Shown here: piece by piece, positions 43,576 through 52,820 of the stretch | Position numbering within the stretch: the first letter of the stretch is position 1 | Layout: every line of letters begins with the position of its first letter | Assembly (NCBI GenBank): GCA_946631295.1 | Contig: CAMOZY010000001.1 | Coordinates: 92,573-156,572, forward strand | Reading direction: 5' to 3' | Source of the DNA: an uncultured Lachnospiraceae bacterium | GTDB taxonomy: Bacteria > Bacillota > Clostridia > Lachnospirales > Lachnospiraceae | Length of the DNA: 64,000 nt | Made by a program: the position numbers and the translations under genes | The notes under the pieces: model-generated | Told to the model about the DNA's origin: nothing | Seen by the model: the letters and a program-made list of their open reading frames with translations, nothing else | Databases searched by the model: none

Positions 43576-46244
43576 GATTCATCCTCCGGAGCAAATTCAA
43601 GCTCTTCCGCATCATCTGGTACAAACTCGAGTACTTCGGCATCGTCCGGTACAAATTCAAGAACCTCCTCTTCGCCGTCAGCGGAAATCTCTTCCGGCTT
43701 TTCCTGCTTCAGATCAAGCATCCCGCATATCGCACTGAGAAGCTCCTCGTATTTAGGCATAAAGTCCGGATGGATCTTCCTTACAGAGGGTTCATCTTCT
43801 TTCTTGGATAATTCTTCAAGTTGCTTTGCCATATTCGAAATATCCATTGCACCTATCATTTTGGAGGTGCTCTTTATCGAATGGACCTTTATCGAATAAT
43901 TATGCCAGTCCTCCATATCATAGAGAGTTTTAAGGTCTCTGATTCTTTCATCCGGATCTCTTGCATATTCTTTTAACAGCTGACAGTAAAACTCCTCATC
44001 ATCATTGCAGTATCTGAGACCATGGGAAATATCTACTCCGCACTTTGAAAGTGCACTGTACTTGCTGTATTTGTCCTCAGGAGTATCCTTCTTCCCGGGA
44101 AGACCTGCTGTTATCACGCCCGGTTTTGATGGATTTTTCGGAAGTGAATCCTTCTTTTGGATGGAAGCTTTATTGTCATCCTCTACCTTCTCATACACTA
44201 TGGCGGATTTTGGAAGCACCCTCTTCATGACCCTTTCAAACTCGGTGATCTCAATGGGCTTGGGAATGAATCCGTCAAATCCTTCAGAGAGGAACATCTC
44301 CTTGGCAGAGCTTATGGCATTTGCAGTCAGTGCTACTATGCAGAGTTCCTTATGCATCCTTGATGCATTGAGTCTGAGTCTCTTCATCGCCTCAACGCCG
44401 TCCATTTCAGGCATCATATGATCCATAAAGATCACGCCGTAATCTTCATTGGCACACATCTCTATAGCCTCACGTCCGCCTGACGCAGTGGAGACGACCA
44501 TTCCGTATGTTTCGAATATTCCCCTTGCAACAAGCAGGTTCATCTGTTCATCGTCAACAACCAGTACTTTAAGTCCCGGGCAGGTCATTCTCTCATCTAC
44601 ATTTGCATTGGCGCCGTCAAATGCATGGTTGAGGAAATTGGCCACCTGACCGCCGTAGAAAGGCTTGGGAAGAAGCGATACGCTGCGCCCGACTTCTCCG
44701 TGGAAATCTCTGTCGGCAACAACTGCAACATTCATCTCTGCTGCAACCCGGTCTACATATTCCCTGTTCTCAAGATATTCTCCGGTTCCGATAAAAACAT
44801 GGGTAACTCTCTCGGAATCTATGATCTTCTCGAACTCTTCCTTGGACTGAACTCTCTTGAAAGGAACCCCGAGACCTCTTACCATATTGGCGATCTCTTT
44901 CATGTAGAATTCCCTGACGCTCTGATGTCCGGTTGTCATGAATCCGAGATATCCGAGTACTACACAGTTTTCACGATCCCTGACAGATATGCAGGGACCT
45001 GCATCATCAACCTCCTGGGGGATGCTGACTCTGACAATTGTTCCGTTTTCTTCGTCACTTTCAATAGCAAGTACGCCGCCCATAGCCTTGGTAAAACCGT
45101 TGACTATGGGAATTCCGAGACCAAGGCCTCCTGCGGTTCTGGTCTTGCTGGAATCGGACTGATAGAATTTCTCGTAAGCACGCTCTATCTCCAGATCATT
45201 CATTCCGACACCGGTATCGGTGACTTCCAGAACAAGATTGATTCCGTACTCTCTTTTAATGGGATAAATGTGGACGTAGACTCCGCCCTCTTTGGTGAAT
45301 TTATAACCGTTATTGATAAGATGCCAGAGAATCTTCTTGATCTTGCTCGCATCACCGATAAGAGATGCAGGGATCGAAGGATCCATATCTATAACAAGTT
45401 CAAGACCGTAATCCTCGGCAAATGAAAGCTGAACGAGCAGATCGTTCACGAGAGAATTGATCATATAAGTCTCACTTGTTACAGTGAGCTTGTTCATATC
45501 TATCTCGGTAAAATCAAGGATATCTCCTATCTGTTCGGAAACCCTGTGCCCCGCTCCTGATATTGCCTTGATATTTCCGACAACCGCTTCAGGAAGTTCT
45601 TCCTTTTCCATAACTGCCGAAAGTCCCATCACGGCATTGACAGGAGTTCTGATCTCATGCGATACATTTGCAAGGAAGTTGTCGAGTCTTTCGGTCGCGT
45701 TCTTCAGTTCCTCAATCTCAACACGTGATTTTCCGAGCACCTTGGACCAGTTGTCTATGATCGTTCTTGCAACCCATGCTGAAACAGTAACAACGATCAC
45801 ATGGAGGGCTGCCCTTGAAATGACAAGAGTGTCAAAAACCTCACCTTCACCAATCATGGTGAAAATGTCAAAAGCAAATGTCGCGTAATATGTTCCGACG
45901 CAGAGTGTATTAAGGGATTTCATTCCGGTCATCGTAAAGATCATCATGACCAGGACCATTATCAGCGCAGCATCGAAAGTACTGGTAAGATGCGTGCCGT
46001 AAAAGAAAAAGACGATCATGATAAGAACAGAATAGATCCAGAGCCTTGCTTTAGCCGGAAGTGTCTGCTGGATATGCATGGTCCACGCAAGGGCAATACC
46101 TGCAAGTATCAGGATGATCGCCCATTTTTCCCAGGACATAAGTAGTGATTCTATGATCAGTATTACCGAAAAGACCGTAAAGCATATGAGTATGGTCATA
46201 TGCGCGGCATTAAATACCTCTTTCTCGTCTTTGTCCTGCCCCAT
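43572..46244 (-). CDS. Membrane hybrid histidine kinase with pseudo-receiver, receiver and HPt
   Basis: An 890-residue multistep phosphorelay protein. Membrane helices occupy about 15-165. HisKA carries His196 (NVSHEIRTPVN); HATPase_c shows LINNGYKFT, DTGVGM and GGLGLGI. Residues ~425-540 form a receiver-like fold without the phospho-acceptor Asp (a pseudo-receiver). A true receiver follows at 557-678 (VLVVDDEQ, Asp608 in FMDHMMPEMDG, PKP). The HPt domain (about 735-840) has His788 in KVHSIKSTSKMIG. The C-terminus ends in three ten-residue acidic repeats (VLEFVPDDAE). GAGGGTGTACAG precedes the ATG. It lies between the REC-GGDEF-REC-HD-GYP gene and the kinase-DegV gene and could pass phosphate to their receivers. 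Confidence 0.93.
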   Translation of the reverse strand: MGQDKDEKEVFNAAHMTILICFTVFSVILIIESLLMSWEKWAIILILAGIALAWTMHIQQTLPAKARLWIYSVLIMIVFFFYGTHLTSTFDAALIMVLVMMIFTMTGMKSLNTLCVGTYYATFAFDIFTMIGEGEVFDTLVISRAALHVIVVTVSAWVARTIIDNWSKVLGKSRVEIEELKNATERLDNFLANVSHEIRTPVNAVMGLSAVMEKEELPEAVVGNIKAISGAGHRVSEQIGDILDFTEIDMNKLTVTSETYMINSLVNDLLVQLSFAEDYGLELVIDMDPSIPASLIGDASKIKKILWHLINNGYKFTKEGGVYVHIYPIKREYGINLVLEVTDTGVGMNDLEIERAYEKFYQSDSSKTRTAGGLGLGIPIVNGFTKAMGGVLAIESDEENGTIVRVSIPQEVDDAGPCISVRDRENCVVLGYLGFMTTGHQSVREFYMKEIANMVRGLGVPFKRVQSKEEFEKIIDSERVTHVFIGTGEYLENREYVDRVAAEMNVAVVADRDFHGEVGRSVSLLPKPFYGGQVANFLNHAFDGANANVDERMTCPGLKVLVVDDEQMNLLVARGIFETYGMVVSTASGGREAIEMCANEDYGVIFMDHMMPEMDGVEAMKRLRLNASRMHKELCIVALTANAISSAKEMFLSEGFDGFIPKPIEITEFERVMKRVLPKSAIVYEKVEDDNKASIQKKDSLPKNPSKPGVITAGLPGKKDTPEDKYSKYSALSKCGVDISHGLRYCNDDEEFYCQLLKEYARDPDERIRDLKTLYDMEDWHNYSIKVHSIKSTSKMIGAMDISNMAKQLEELSKKEDEPSVRKIHPDFMPKYEELLSAICGMLDLKQEKPEEISADGEEEVLEFVPDDAEVLEFVPDDAEELEFAPEDES
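43575..43664 (-). repeat. Triplicated 30-bp acidic coding repeat
   Basis: Three in-frame units encode VLEFVPDDAE, VLEFVPDDAE and ELEFAPEDES at the C-terminus of the HPt kinase. The first two are identical in protein; the DNA has drifted slightly. Confidence 0.85.
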
Positions 46245-46322
46245 CTGTACACCCTCTTAAGATTATTTTATTGTGCGTCCAAAGTTCGGATGCTGACCGG
46301 AATATCAGATCATGACCGCTGT

Positions 46323-48683
46323 TTAATCGTTATTGTGATCACTCATGGTGTATTCGGTATCTTCATCTATCATTCTCAGCATGATATCCGCAAAGGCGGG
46401 ATCAAACTGGATTCCCTTACCCTTTTCTATCTCATCCCTTACAACATCCTGCGGGAGAACTCCTCTGTAGCTTCTTCTGCTGCTCATCGCATCATACGCA
46501 TCGGCAACGGCTATGATCCTTGCCTCTTCCGGAATATCCTCACCCATCAGTCCGTCGGGATATCCCCCGCCTGCATATCTCTCATGGTGCCATTTTGCAC
46601 CTATCGCAAGTGAAGGCATCTCCTTGATGTTCTCAAGGATCCTTGCGCCCATTACAGGATGACTCTTGATAACCGCATATTCCTCATCCGTAAGTTTTGA
46701 AGGCTTATTGATGATCTCATCGGGGATCATTATCTTGCCCAGATCATGAAGAAGTCCGATGATATATATATCATCGAGCTTCTTATCCTTGTAGCCGTAT
46801 CTCCTTGCAATTTCCATGGAATACTTGGCAACGCGTGCAGAGTGACCGTTTGTATAACTGTCCTTGGTATCGATGGCATCCGCGAGAGCCTGTACGACAT
46901 GAAGGAACAGATTTTTGTTTTCTCTTGTTTTCTTTTCAACCTGATTACTCAGAGATCTCTGCAGTCTGACGAGTTCGACTATATGGCGCACCCTGAGTAG
47001 AAGCACCTCCGGAACGAAGGGCTTTTTAATGAAGTCCATTGCTCCGAGTGCAAGGCAGTTCCGCTCAGCTTCCTCGCTCTCATCGGCAGTCAGGAAAATG
47101 ACAGGTATGTCGGAAACTTCCCTTTCCATGGTATTCAGCTTTTTAAGGGTTTCGAATCCGTCCATTCCAGGCATATTGATATCAAGAAGGATGGCATCGG
47201 GGATATGCTTGTCGAGATGATCTATAAGAGCCTGTCCCGACTTGAGCGCCGTGACATAGAATCCTGCCTTGCTGAGGATATGTCCCGCCATCTGCAGATT
47301 GGCAACGTCATCATCAACGACAACGATCCTGACTTCGTCGGAGGATCTTGTTTTCTTTTTTTCAGCACCGAGAAGTTCGAATTCGTAAGTGATCTTCAGA
47401 ATATCTCCGTGGTGTTCATACCATCCGTTTATCAGGTCATTGATAACCTTCTCTGCAGAATCCTCACGGACATCAGAAAGAAGAACAAAATACTTGTTGG
47501 ATCTTGTTCTCATGAAAAGGTCGGACTTGCGTAGGGAACCTCTGATATGATCTCCGAATTCATCACAGAGTCTGGCAAAGGTTTCATCTTCCTGTTCGGA
47601 ACTCAGATTGATCAGAACGTTACATGCCGTTCTCTGATTCCTGCTTATATACCTGACGATGTAACGATAAACATATGCAAAAGAATCCTTATCAAGGCAT
47701 AGAGCGGCATTGGGAATCGAACGCTCTTCGAGTATCTTGGTAACGGTATCTATGCCTGCTTCCTGTGATTCCTCATCATCAAAGATGGCAGGGCTGTACA
47801 TGATGCAGCCGTGCTTGCCCTGCTTCTTGACCTTGTAAAGAGCCTTGTCCGCCAACTTGGTAAGGTCCTCATATTCACGTCCGAACTTGGGAACGGTAAT
47901 CACACCGACGGAACATCCGAGAGGAATCTCCATATCGGGTCCCATAAGCTTCTTAGCCTCTTCAAGAAGCCTTGTGTTAAGCGTATCGGACAAGGATGTG
48001 ATCAGTCTCTCATCGGTAACTTCGGGAAGAAATGCCTCGAATTCATCTCCGCCCATTCTGGCGCAGAGCCCTCCTGCCGGCATAGCCTCAGACACGATCG
48101 AAGCAAAGGCCTCCAGAACACGGTCACCCATGTCATGTCCGTAGATATCATTGACAAGCTTGAACGAATCGAGGTCGATCATCAGAAGTGCACCGCGCTT
48201 GGATGCACACAGATTGGTGAATTCATGCTTTCCGGACATCTTGTTCAGGAATCCGGTAAGCTTATCCCTGGTGGCTTCAACCTTAAGATTGAGCATCTTC
48301 TCCTGCTTGGAGAGTATATTGTTGATTCTTCTGAGAAGAACTGCCGGATCAAAGGGTTTCTTGATATAGTCGGATACACCGACCTCAAAACCCATGGTCT
48401 CGGTGTCGGCGTTATCGTCTGCGGTAAGGAAAATGACCGGAACTTCCTCGAGGCCGGATTCGGTCTCATAGCTTCTGAGCTTCATGAGAGTCTCAAATCC
48501 GTCCATTCCGGGCATATTAATATCAAGGAGAATGAGGTCTGGTGTTCCCTTATCCTTCACATAATCAAGCAGTGCCTGTCCGGACTTGAGTGCCGTAACA
48601 CGCATGTTTGCCTTGCTCAGGATGTGACCCGCCATTTTAAGATTACTGGTATCGTCATCGACCACTATGATCCAGTCTGCCAT
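46323..48683 (-). CDS. Two-receiver c-di-GMP regulator with GGDEF and HD-GYP outputs
   Basis: A 786-residue soluble protein. Domains in order: receiver 1 (1-125, Asp54 in LLDINMPGMDG), GGDEF (about 135-300, RMGGDEF with motif 211-215, no RxxD site), a second GGDEF-like fold without motif (about 315-435), receiver 2 (452-575, Asp501) and HD-GYP (about 592-765: NGHSARVAKYS, LLHDLGK with HD 646-647, IKSHPVMGA, WHHERYAGGGYPDG). It can in principle both make and break c-di-GMP, each output next to its own receiver. The two receivers are near copies (SxLxMAGHILSKA, ALKSGQAL), so an internal duplication is likely. A strong promoter is upstream, and AAAGGGAATCATAT precedes the ATG. It is the first gene of the phosphorelay operon. 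Confidence 0.93.
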   Translation of the reverse strand: MADWIIVVDDDTSNLKMAGHILSKANMRVTALKSGQALLDYVKDKGTPDLILLDINMPGMDGFETLMKLRSYETESGLEEVPVIFLTADDNADTETMGFEVGVSDYIKKPFDPAVLLRRINNILSKQEKMLNLKVEATRDKLTGFLNKMSGKHEFTNLCASKRGALLMIDLDSFKLVNDIYGHDMGDRVLEAFASIVSEAMPAGGLCARMGGDEFEAFLPEVTDERLITSLSDTLNTRLLEEAKKLMGPDMEIPLGCSVGVITVPKFGREYEDLTKLADKALYKVKKQGKHGCIMYSPAIFDDEESQEAGIDTVTKILEERSIPNAALCLDKDSFAYVYRYIVRYISRNQRTACNVLINLSSEQEDETFARLCDEFGDHIRGSLRKSDLFMRTRSNKYFVLLSDVREDSAEKVINDLINGWYEHHGDILKITYEFELLGAEKKKTRSSDEVRIVVVDDDVANLQMAGHILSKAGFYVTALKSGQALIDHLDKHIPDAILLDINMPGMDGFETLKKLNTMEREVSDIPVIFLTADESEEAERNCLALGAMDFIKKPFVPEVLLLRVRHIVELVRLQRSLSNQVEKKTRENKNLFLHVVQALADAIDTKDSYTNGHSARVAKYSMEIARRYGYKDKKLDDIYIIGLLHDLGKIMIPDEIINKPSKLTDEEYAVIKSHPVMGARILENIKEMPSLAIGAKWHHERYAGGGYPDGLMGEDIPEEARIIAVADAYDAMSSRRSYRGVLPQDVVRDEIEKGKGIQFDPAFADIMLRMIDEDTEYTMSDHNND

Positions 48684-48732
48684 ATATGATTCCCTTTCAA
48701 AAACATGGAGATAAATACAAAAATACTACATT

Positions 48733-48761
48733 AATATACGCTAAAAACGGCTTTTTTTCAA
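48733..48761 (-). promoter_or_regulatory. Sigma-A promoter of the phosphorelay/c-di-GMP operon
   Basis: On the minus strand TTGAAA (48761-48756), 17 bases, TATATT (48738-48733), about 50 bases before the ATG at 48683. Confidence 0.7.
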
Positions 48762-48815
48762 CGAATCGCATATATTTGTAAGGATTTTGACAAAGAAAAG
48801 ACGTAATTCCCCCAT

Positions 48816-48881
48816 AAAAAAACAGTGGGGACGGTTCGCGCTCACCAATTCGGTGATCCGGGGAACCATCCCCACTGTTTA
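48816..48881 (-). terminator. REP-like palindrome acting as terminator of the ABC operon
   Basis: Long imperfect palindrome: AACAGTGGGGACGGTTC (48821-48837) pairs with GAACCATCCCCACTGTT (48863-48879) with one mismatch, and a smaller inner stem CACC/GGTG sits between. On the minus strand it ends in TTTTTTT, so it can terminate transcription of the ABC operon. The GTGGGGACGGTTC arm resembles dispersed palindromic repeats known from clostridial and other genomes. No second copy occurs in this window. Confidence 0.8.
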
Positions 48882-48903
48882 AACTTAAATATATCTAAGT
48901 ACC

Positions 48904-49887
48904 TTATTGCCAATTGATCACAGCTTTTTTAAGCCTCCTGAACAGCGAATTCATAATTGCTATAAATATGCCTGCAAGTATTATTCCGGATACCACCTTG
49001 GTATATTCCGCAAATCTTGCATTAAACTGAATGTAGTATCCCATTCCGGACATTGCATTTCCTATCATCTCAGCATTAAAAAGCACCATAAACGCCGCTG
49101 TCAGTGCAAGCGGAAGCCTGTCGAGGATACTCGGAAGAGCATAGGGTAAAAGTATCCTGAAAAATCTGGTCACAGGTTTTACATTCATAACTCTGGTCAT
49201 ATCCGCAAGCTTTGGATCCATCGAAGAGACCACAAAGATCATATTGATGAACAGACACCAGAACACGCTCATAAATATTATCGCAACCGATGCAGCAAAG
49301 AAGCTGGGCAGGATGACCACCAGATACGGCGAATAAATAAGAGGTGGTATCGGGGTCAGAACCTTGACAATGGGAAGCAGGATTTTCCTTGCCCTGAGAC
49401 TCCATCCGGTAAGAATTCCCAGGAATACGGAGATAAGAATGCCCGGAATAAAACCGCAGGCAAGAAATATAGAGGTTGTTCCGATTCCCTTAAGTATCAT
49501 CGCATGATCGGAAACATAGGTATGGAGCACCATTTCCGGTGTCGGTGTCAGGTATGAAAGATGGTCAGTAGCCTTTGCAGTCAGCACCTCCCAGATTCCG
49601 AGAAGCGTAAAAACAAGTGTATAAATATCACGTGCTGACTGTTTTTTTCTGAAAAACAGCAGCGATATCCCCAGTCCTGCAAGCAGTCCCACGAACAATG
49701 TATTGCTATCGTTTTCAATTCTGTCAGGAATAAAAAGCGTGATCAGTATCACAGCTATGCACACAGCCAGCGGGATACATACCGGTATGATCTCCGGACT
49801 CTTTCTTTTTTCTGCTGCTGCAGAATCCGCGGATGACTCTGTCAGTCTGCAGGATGCTAAATATTCTGTCGTTTGGAATCCACCCAA
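48904..49887 (-). CDS. ABC transporter permease 2 (NitT/TauT type)
   Basis: A 327-residue membrane permease. The N-terminal ~30 residues are hydrophilic; then come about seven to eight helices. The EAA-type loop for ATPase contact is visible as LADMTRVMNVKPVTRFFRI. It is homologous to the adjacent permease, so the transporter core is probably a heterodimer. The start is a rare TTG at 49887: AAAAGGAGGGCTCTGAA lies right before it, and no in-frame ATG follows until deep in the protein. The gene overlaps the upstream permease by 31 bp and is the last of the operon, ahead of the palindromic terminator. Confidence 0.87.
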   Translation of the reverse strand: MGGFQTTEYLASCRLTESSADSAAAEKRKSPEIIPVCIPLAVCIAVILITLFIPDRIENDSNTLFVGLLAGLGISLLFFRKKQSARDIYTLVFTLLGIWEVLTAKATDHLSYLTPTPEMVLHTYVSDHAMILKGIGTTSIFLACGFIPGILISVFLGILTGWSLRARKILLPIVKVLTPIPPLIYSPYLVVILPSFFAASVAIIFMSVFWCLFINMIFVVSSMDPKLADMTRVMNVKPVTRFFRILLPYALPSILDRLPLALTAAFMVLFNAEMIGNAMSGMGYYIQFNARFAEYTKVVSGIILAGIFIAIMNSLFRRLKKAVINWQ

Positions 49888-50783
49888 TTCAGAGCCCTCC
49901 TTTTCACCAGCGTCATACCGGCATTCACGATTGAAACAAGAATTCCGATGGTTATGAATCCGGCAAGTACCTTTTTATAAACCGAAAAATCCACATAATA
50001 CTTAACATACCAGCCCACTCCGCTGGTCATCCCCATCATCTCCGCACCAATGAGAAGCATAAAGGCGCTGGAGATCTGCATGGTCAGGGTATTAAAAAGT
50101 CCGGGCATACAGTACGGGAGAAGAACATGATATATAAGATCCCACTTTCCAAGCTTGAGGGTTCTTGTGTAGTCGTACAGCTCCTTATCGAGATTACTGA
50201 CCATTTTGATCGTGTTGATAAAAATGGGCCAGAAAAGCCCGATGCTTATAACAAAAAGTCCGGCAGTCCAGAATGATGGAAGAACCGCGATCGCATAGGG
50301 AGCATACACAAGAGCCGGAATTGCTGACAAAACCTGAGCTATCGGAAGCAGCATATTCCTGACCCTCGGAATATTACCGCAGATAAGCCCAAGTCCTGTT
50401 CCCAGTATTATGGCAATGGCAAATCCCAGCATAAGAAGCTTAAACGATGAAAAGATCGATCGTATTATCAGCAGGATATCTGCCCAAAACACTCCAATAA
50501 CCACATCAGGGGCAGGAAACAGAAATGCCACCCTGGTATTCAGATAATTGGAATATATAAACCACGCCAGAATAAAGACATAAATGATATCGAAGATCGC
50601 AGGAATTTCCCATTTTCTTCCGAGGATAATAAGCAGGAGCTCCAGCATTACAGCAAACACCAGAAATGGCAGCATCTGCTCCGAACCCTTCGGAGATATC
50701 TGCATCACTCCGAGGATCATGATCGCTGCAAACAGAAAATGAGGTATTATCCTATAGAAAATATTCAATATGCTTGTTTTCAT
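49857..50783 (-). CDS. ABC transporter permease 1 (NitT/TauT type)
   Basis: A 308-residue permease with about seven to eight helices and the cytoplasmic EAA loop LYDYTRTLKLGKWDLIYHV. Related to SsuC/TauC/ThiX-type components. ATG 50783 is chosen because GGAGAGGATCAGT precedes it; starts further upstream lie within the ATPase gene and lack a site. It overlaps the ATPase gene by 32 bp and the second permease by 31 bp, typical of tight coupling. The substrate is set by the lipoprotein encoded first in the operon. Confidence 0.87.
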   Translation of the reverse strand: MKTSILNIFYRIIPHFLFAAIMILGVMQISPKGSEQMLPFLVFAVMLELLLIILGRKWEIPAIFDIIYVFILAWFIYSNYLNTRVAFLFPAPDVVIGVFWADILLIIRSIFSSFKLLMLGFAIAIILGTGLGLICGNIPRVRNMLLPIAQVLSAIPALVYAPYAIAVLPSFWTAGLFVISIGLFWPIFINTIKMVSNLDKELYDYTRTLKLGKWDLIYHVLLPYCMPGLFNTLTMQISSAFMLLIGAEMMGMTSGVGWYVKYYVDFSVYKKVLAGFITIGILVSIVNAGMTLVKRRALNWVDSKRQNI

Positions 50784-51645
50784 ACTGATCCTCTCCATCA
50801 AGATCATAAAACAGGGCAAACAATTCCTTTCGGAACTCCAGATACTGTCTGGAAGTAACGATTTCTTCCCTTTTTCTGGGATGAGACATGGGAACAGTCA
50901 GTTCCCTGTATATTTTTCTCCCCTTCATAAAAAGAATTCTGTCTGATAGAAGAATGGCTTCATCTATATCGTGAGTCACGAACACCACCGTCTTCTTTTT
51001 ATCCGAATCACTTTCGAGAAGTTCGAGAAGAAGATCCTGAAGAACGACACGATTCTTGGCATCAACAGCACCAAAAGGTTCATCCATTAAAAGAATATCC
51101 GTCTCCATGGCGAGCAGTCTTGCTATAGAGACTCTCTGCTGCATTCCTCCGGAGAGCTGATAGGGAAATTTACTGCCCTCACCGTGTAGTCCAACCAGAT
51201 CAAGATAGTGATCCGCTCTGGCACGCAGTTCCTTCCTTTCGAGATTCTGAACCTGCTTTATACCGAACTCCACATTCTTCCTTGCCCTCATCCAGGGGAA
51301 AAGAGCATAGTGCTGAAAAACAACACCTCTGTCCTTACCCGGACCGTCGATCTCCTTATCGTCTATATAAAGCTTCCCGCTGTCAGCTTTGTTAAGTCCG
51401 GCAAGAAGACTGAGAGTAGTGCTCTTTCCACAACCGCTTCCGCCTATTATACTTACGAATTCTCCCTCCCTCACGGTAAATGACAGATCCTCTATCTGTC
51501 CCTTAGAGACCGCTTCCTTTCTTTCATTTTTCCTGGAAATGTCATCTGGGTATCTGAAGCTGACGTTTTCGAGCCTGATCTTAACCGGGCCCTTCAGTTC
51601 AGGCCTGTCGATGTGTGTTTCACCTTTTTTTATGGTTGTGCTCAT
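50752..51645 (-). CDS. ABC transporter ATP-binding protein (NitT/TauT type)
   Basis: A 297-residue ATPase energising the importer. Walker A GGSGCGKST, Q-loop VFQHYALFPW, signature LSGGMQQRVSIARLL, Walker B ILLMDEPFGAVD and the switch His in VFVTHDIDEAI are all present. The sequence is of the SsuB/TauB class. Its start overlaps the aminotransferase stop by 4 bp (ATGA). Confidence 0.93.
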   Translation of the reverse strand: MSTTIKKGETHIDRPELKGPVKIRLENVSFRYPDDISRKNERKEAVSKGQIEDLSFTVREGEFVSIIGGSGCGKSTTLSLLAGLNKADSGKLYIDDKEIDGPGKDRGVVFQHYALFPWMRARKNVEFGIKQVQNLERKELRARADHYLDLVGLHGEGSKFPYQLSGGMQQRVSIARLLAMETDILLMDEPFGAVDAKNRVVLQDLLLELLESDSDKKKTVVFVTHDIDEAILLSDRILFMKGRKIYRELTVPMSHPRKREEIVTSRQYLEFRKELFALFYDLDGEDQYENKHIEYFL

Positions 51646-52802
51646 AAAGGTTCCCCCTTTTTCAGTTTTCTCAGTCTCTCCAGTACTTCATAAAGAGTCA
51701 CGTCATTCTTCGCAAAATGGAACCGAATATAATCATTACGCCTGTCGGCAAAAAAGCAGGACCCGGGAACTCCGGCAATCTTGTAATCCGCAACAAGATG
51801 ATGTGCAAAATCCACATCAGATTCATAACCAAACTCTGATATATTGGCAAGTACAAAGTAGGAGCCCTGAGGTGTTGTATGTCTGATGCCTATATCATCC
51901 AGGCCTTCCGTAAGAATACGGCGTTTTTCGGTATAAAGCTGGATCAGTTCATCATAATAATCTCTGTCAAAGCCAAGTGCCGTAACAGCTGCTGTCTGAA
52001 GGGGAGTCGGAGCACATACCGTAAAAAAGTCATGGTATTTCCTGACTTCCCTTAACAGATTTTCGGGACCTGTTACATAGCCGAGTCTCCACCCTGTAAC
52101 CGAATAAGTCTTGGAAAGTGACGAACATGTCAGTGTTCTTTCAAACATTCCGGGAAGAGATGCGAAATTAATATGCACGTACGGATTGAAGATTATGTGT
52201 TCATAAACCTCATCAGTAATGACATAAATGTCATATTTTTCTGCAAGTGATGCTATTCCCAGGAGTTCTTCCCTTGTGAAGACTTTGCCTTCGGGATTGG
52301 CGGGATTACAGAGAATAAGTGCCTTGACGCCTTTCTTAAGAACATCCTCAACCCTGTTCAGATCCAGTGCAAAATCGGGAGGATCAAGATTGATGAAAAG
52401 AGGCTCAACACCGGTGATCAGGGCATTAGCTTCATAGCTGTTATAATAGGGTGAAAAGATTGCAACCTTCTCACCCTCATTAAACAGAGCCATCTGACAG
52501 CTGATCATCGCTTCTGTGGAACCGCATGTAACCAGCACTTCTTCGGGGCTTACATCCAATCCGAAGGAACCGCTCTGTTTGAGTGCGATCTTTTCACGAA
52601 GTTCGGATATTCCCCAGTTTGGTGCATATTGATGCACCTTTTCGGTTGAGATCCTTTCAAGGGTGTCAGTAAGCTTTTCCGGAGGTGCAAACTCCGGAAA
52701 GCCCTGTGCAAGATTTATTGCCTTATTTTCATTTGCAAGGATGGTCATCTCCCTTATACGGGAACTTAAGAATAGCTTGTTTCTTCTGTTTAACGGCTGC
52801 AC
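51642..52802 (-). CDS. PLP-dependent class I/II aminotransferase
   Basis: A 386-residue fold-type I aminotransferase. INLAQGFPEFAPPEKL at the N-terminus places it near kynurenine/methionine aminotransferases (YbdL type). The PLP-binding Lys is in CSSLSKTYSVTGWRLGYV, the Asn-Pro-x-x-Pro motif in LCNPANPEGKVF and the cofactor Asp in YVITDEVYEH. A C-terminal Arg for carboxylate binding is in YIRFHFAKN. The start is the GTG at 52802, with AAGGAATAAAAAA before it. It lies between the binding lipoprotein and the ATPase in a transporter operon, so it probably acts on the imported compound or its oxo-acid; the substrate is unknown. Confidence 0.9.
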   Translation of the reverse strand: MQPLNRRNKLFLSSRIREMTILANENKAINLAQGFPEFAPPEKLTDTLERISTEKVHQYAPNWGISELREKIALKQSGSFGLDVSPEEVLVTCGSTEAMISCQMALFNEGEKVAIFSPYYNSYEANALITGVEPLFINLDPPDFALDLNRVEDVLKKGVKALILCNPANPEGKVFTREELLGIASLAEKYDIYVITDEVYEHIIFNPYVHINFASLPGMFERTLTCSSLSKTYSVTGWRLGYVTGPENLLREVRKYHDFFTVCAPTPLQTAAVTALGFDRDYYDELIQLYTEKRRILTEGLDDIGIRHTTPQGSYFVLANISEFGYESDVDFAHHLVADYKIAGVPGSCFFADRRNDYIRFHFAKNDVTLYEVLERLRKLKKGEPL

Positions 52803-52820
52803 TTTTTTATTCCTTACTTT

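Noticed and set aside
44625..45425. A 266-codon open frame on the plus strand
   Set aside because: Opposite the HATPase and pseudo-receiver part of the HPt kinase; no start signal.
47811..48689. A 292-codon open frame on the plus strand
   Set aside because: Antisense to the REC-GGDEF gene and overlapping its start; no ribosome binding site.
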